Shown: piece after piece, positions 61,389 through 64,000 of the stretch
How the letters are laid out: every line of letters begins with the position of its first letter
Numbering within the stretch: the first letter of the stretch is position 1
NCBI RefSeq assembly: GCF_000383915.1
Contig: NZ_KB912942.1
Span: forward strand, 6,196,564 to 6,260,563
DNA: 64,000 nucleotides
From: Amycolatopsis benzoatilytica AK 16/65
GTDB taxonomy: Bacteria > Actinomycetota > Actinomycetes > Mycobacteriales > Pseudonocardiaceae
Reading direction: 5' to 3'
Position numbers and translations under genes: made by a program
The notes under the pieces: generated by a model
Seen by the model: only the letters and a program-made list of their open reading frames with translations
What the model was told of the DNA's origin: nothing
Databases searched by the model: none

Positions 61389-62721
61389 CTTCTGTCCCTT
61401 CCTGTGCGGCCGCGGCGGTGACGCTGGCCGGCTTGCGCCGCGCGGCCTTCGCTTCCGCCTTGGCCAGCGCCTTCTGCCGCGGGGTGGCGTCCGGGACCTG
61501 CAGGTCCAGCGGCGGCAGCGGGTAGCCGCTGCCGACCAGGTCCACGTACTCCGATTCGGGCACCTTCTTGTCCGGCAGCGCCAGGCTCAGCAGCACCAGC
61601 ACGACGAGGACCACTCCGACGCCGACGAGGATCTGCGGCCAGCTCCACTGGATGGTCTTGATCGCGACCACGACCACGATCCACACCAGGTTGACCGGCA
61701 CCAGGACCTTCCAGCCCAGCCGCATGAACTGGTCGTAGCGCAGCCGCGGCAGGGTGCCGCGCAGCCAGATGAAGCCGAACAGCAGCAGGAACGTCTTGGC
61801 GAAGAACCAGAGGATCGGCCACCAGTTCTGGTTCAGCGGCGAATCGTCGCCGACGAACGGGAACCGCCAGCCGCCGAGGAACAGCGTGGTGCAGAACGCC
61901 GAGACGATCACCATGTTGACGTACTCGGCGAGGAAGAACATCGCGAACTTCATCGAGTTGTACTCGGTGTGGAAACCGCCGACCAGCTCGGATTCCGCCT
62001 CCGGCAGGTCGAACGGGGCGCGGTTCGTCTCGCCGACCATCGAGATCACGTAGATCACGAAGCTCGGGATCAGCATGTAGAAGTACCAGCCGTGCGACTG
62101 CGCCTGCACGATCTCCGAGGTCTGCAGCGAACCGGAGTACAGGATCACCGCGACGATCGAGAGGCCCATCGCGATCTCGTAGGAGATCACCTGCGCCGCC
62201 GAGCGCATGCCGCCGAAGAGAGGGTAGGGCGAACCGGACGCCCAGCCGGCCAGCACGATGCCGTAAACGCCGACCGACGAGCAGGCCAGGATCACCAGCA
62301 CGCCGACCGGCAGGTCCATCAGCTGCAGCACCGTCTGGTGCCCGAAGATCGAGACCACCGGGCCGAACGGGATGGCCGACAGCGCGATCAGCGCGGGCAC
62401 CGCGGACAGCACCGGGGCCAGGAAGTACACCTTGCGGTCGGCGCTGTCCGGGATGATCTGCTCCTTGAACGGGAGCTTGATCGCGTCGGCGAGCGACTGC
62501 AGGTAGCCGCCGGGGCCGACCCGGTTCGGGCCGGGCCGGTTCTGCATCCGGCCGATCGCCTTGCGCTCCCAGACGATCAGGAAGATCGTCAGGACCGGCC
62601 CGATCAGCAGGACCACGACCGACTTGATCAGGACCAGCCACCACGGGTCGTCGGCGAGCAGCCGAGCACGCTCGGCCGCGTCCGGGTACGCGGCGAGGAA
62701 CTGCGTGAGCTGCGGGCTCAC
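61375..62721 (-). CDS. nuoH: NADH-quinone oxidoreductase subunit H
   Basis: 448 residues with eight or nine membrane helices. [20 protein letters not shown] and the block [20 protein letters not shown] are the quinone-site signatures, and [17 protein letters not shown] the C-terminal one. A hydrophilic tail of about 60 residues follows. GTG start overlapping the nuoG stop by four bases. Confidence 0.96.
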   Translation of the reverse strand: MSPQLTQFLAAYPDAAERARLLADDPWWLVLIKSVVVLLIGPVLTIFLIVWERKAIGRMQNRPGPNRVGPGGYLQSLADAIKLPFKEQIIPDSADRKVYFLAPVLSAVPALIALSAIPFGPVVSIFGHQTVLQLMDLPVGVLVILACSSVGVYGIVLAGWASGSPYPLFGGMRSAAQVISYEIAMGLSIVAVILYSGSLQTSEIVQAQSHGWYFYMLIPSFVIYVISMVGETNRAPFDLPEAESELVGGFHTEYNSMKFAMFFLAEYVNMVIVSAFCTTLFLGGWRFPFVGDDSPLNQNWWPILWFFAKTFLLLFGFIWLRGTLPRLRYDQFMRLGWKVLVPVNLVWIVVVVAIKTIQWSWPQILVGVGVVLVVLVLLSLALPDKKVPESEYVDLVGSGYPLPPLDLQVPDATPRQKALAKAEAKAARRKPASVTAAAAQEGTEDGGN

Positions 62722-64000
62722 TGGTCACCTCCGGAGATCTGCACGAGTGCGCCGTGTCCGGCGGCCAGTGCGGCGCGGACGGCCGAGCCGTCGGAGTTGC
62801 CGGGCAGCCACACCACGCCGTCCGGCAGGTCGGCCACCTCGACCGGCAGGGTGATCGAGCCGCGTTCGTTCGACACCCGGACCGTGGCCCCGAGTCCCTC
62901 GGCGGTCTTCGCCGAAAGCCGGGCGACCGGCGGCCGCTGAGTGCCCTTGAGGTGCGGTTCGTCGTCCTGCAGCGAGCCGTTGTCGATCAGCTGCCGCCAG
63001 GTGGCGAGCACCGCCTGTCCCGGCCCCGGCTCAGAGCGCCCCAATGCCACATTGGGTGCGTCAGCTGCACCCAATGTGGCATTGGTTGCGTGAGATGCAC
63101 CCAATGCCACATTGGGGTGGTTGCCGAGGCGAGCGAAATCGGCGGCCGCGGCGGCGGGGGTTTGGGTGAACAGATCGACGTCCATCTCGACGGCGAGGGT
63201 GTCGAGCACCCGGCCGTCGGAAAGGGATCCGGTGCCCGCGAGCGTGATGTCGAACTCGCGGCGGCGGCCCTCCCAGTTGAGGTAGCTGCCCGCCTTCTCG
63301 ACCGACGGCGCGATCGGCAGGACCACGTCGGCCCGCTCGGTGACTTCGCCGGCCCGCAGTTCCAGGCTGACCACGAAGCCCGCGCTGTCCAGTGCGCGCC
63401 GGGCCAGGTCTGGGTCCGGCAGGTCGTTCGGGTCGACCCCGCCGACCACCAGCGCGTCCAGTTCGCCGTTGGCCGCGGCTTCGAGGATGCCGGTGGTGTC
63501 CCGGCCCGGCTCGGCCGGCAGCTCGGCGCCCCAAAGCTTTTCGACCTCGGCGCGAGCCGCCGCGTCGGCGACCGCGCGGCCGCCGGGCAGCAGCGTCGGA
63601 ACGCAGCCGGTCTCCAGCGCGCCCCGGTCGCCTGCCCGGCGCGGAATCCACGCGAGGCGAGCGCCGGTGCGAGCGGTGAGCCGCAGCAGCGCGGAGAACA
63701 GGCCAGGGATCTCGGCTGCCCGCTCGCCGACCAGGATCACCGCGCCTTCTCCGCTGAGCGCCGTGTCGACGTCCGCCGCGTGCTGCGCGATGCCGTCCAC
63801 CGCGGCCGCTTCGCCGCCCGGGACGCAGGCGAGCAACTCGCCGAAGGTCTTGCGCACCGAGGAAGTCGTCCACTGTCCCAAGTGGACAACGCGGGTGCGG
63901 TTCTTGCGAGCCGCCTTGCGCAGCCGCAGGAACACGATGGGCGCTTCGTCCTCCGGCTCGAAGGCCACGCACAGCACGGTGCGGGCCTTCTCGATCTCGC
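62718..64000 (-). CDS. nuoG: NADH-quinone oxidoreductase subunit G (C-terminal part, cut by window edge)
   Basis: The last 426 codons of the molybdopterin-oxidoreductase-like part are present; the iron-sulfur N-terminus lies beyond the window. Visible blocks are [20 protein letters not shown] (preceded by ERAD), [14 protein letters not shown] and the final [12 protein letters not shown] region. An in-frame insertion of about 27 residues, encoded by a triple palindrome at 63041-63115, lies shortly before the C-terminal domain. The stop overlaps nuoH. Confidence 0.92.
   Translation of the reverse strand, partial: EIEKARTVLCVAFEPEDEAPIVFLRLRKAARKNRTRVVHLGQWTTSSVRKTFGELLACVPGGEAAAVDGIAQHAADVDTALSGEGAVILVGERAAEIPGLFSALLRLTARTGARLAWIPRRAGDRGALETGCVPTLLPGGRAVADAAARAEVEKLWGAELPAEPGRDTTGILEAAANGELDALVVGGVDPNDLPDPDLARRALDSAGFVVSLELRAGEVTERADVVLPIAPSVEKAGSYLNWEGRRREFDITLAGTGSLSDGRVLDTLAVEMDVDLFTQTPAAAAADFARLGNHPNVALGASHATNATLGAADAPNVALGRSEPGPGQAVLATWRQLIDNGSLQDDEPHLKGTQRPPVARLSAKTAEGLGATVRVSNERGSITLPVEVADLPDGVVWLPGNSDGSAVRAALAAGHGALVQISGGDQ
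63041..63115. repeat. Triple 15-base palindrome inside nuoG
   Basis: CCAATGCCACATTGG occurs at 63041 and 63101, and its exact reverse complement CCAATGTGGCATTGG at 63071, giving a 30-base period with alternating orientation. Arms extend to 19 bases between the first two (63041-63059 with 63067-63085). The block is read in frame, encoding [16 protein letters not shown] followed by [10 protein letters not shown]. Confidence 0.93.

Noticed and set aside
63041-63115. Possible CRISPR array (three repeats at 30-base period)
   Set aside because: Repeats alternate orientation, the spacers are only 15 bases, the block is inside nuoG in frame, and no cas gene is present.

Overview
The window is about 70% or more G+C, with many GTG starts, dense ATGA/GTGA overlaps and several apparently leaderless genes. 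Gene content (F420-type oxidoreductases, KorAB, a HadAB-like pair, DUF574 methyltransferases, a HAIR-type lon promoter) points to an actinomycete. The secE-nusG / tRNA / rpmG / hadAB neighbourhood and the overall style suggest Pseudonocardiaceae, most likely Amycolatopsis-like. That placement is inference; no 16S gene is present.

Layout. 1-3730 is a translation/export housekeeping block on the minus strand: nusG (cut by the edge), secE, tRNA-Trp, hadB-hadA, rpmG, tRNA-Met and tRNA-Thr, interrupted by a plus-strand luciferase-like oxidoreductase. 3781-21100 is mixed: a membrane GGDEF-EAL protein, a GNAT enzyme, tandem DUF574 methyltransferases, lon under a HAIR operator, rmlA, a secreted BNR protein, a lipoprotein, YajQ, tRNA-Tyr, a VOC protein with its MerR/TipAS regulator, HtpX, a secreted beta-propeller and a tandem luciferase-like pair.

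21252-44704 is the main accessory block, a cell-surface glycan locus. One module makes an unusual NDP-sugar (C-methyltransferase, nucleotidyltransferase, PIG-L deacetylase, epimerase, RmlC-like epimerase, a diverged second C-methyltransferase). A long plus-strand run resembles a Wzx/Wzy export pathway (Wzz-like, Wzy-like, beta-helix lipoprotein, glycosyltransferases, PAP2 phosphatase, flippase, 2-oxoglutarate oxygenase, DUF2784). Then come an unusual internally duplicated Cys/His protein, a GT4 plus UDP-glucose dehydrogenase pair, and a minus-strand run of GNAT, glycosyltransferase, two NodB-type deacetylases and a GH75 chitosanase. No initiating sugar-1-phosphate transferase is seen.

45405-64000 returns to core metabolism: a DDAH-like enzyme divergent from an Lrp regulator, a crotonase lacking the usual glutamates, KorAB, a sunset-domain-like membrane protein with a polyprenyl synthase, a secreted protein, and the distal nuo operon (nuoN back to nuoG, which runs off the edge).

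Five copies of one 51-55 bp inverted repeat with a constant 7-nt loop lie between genes, and a different palindrome is present in three copies inside the nuoG reading frame. No CRISPR array, insertion sequence, prophage or rRNA gene was seen.
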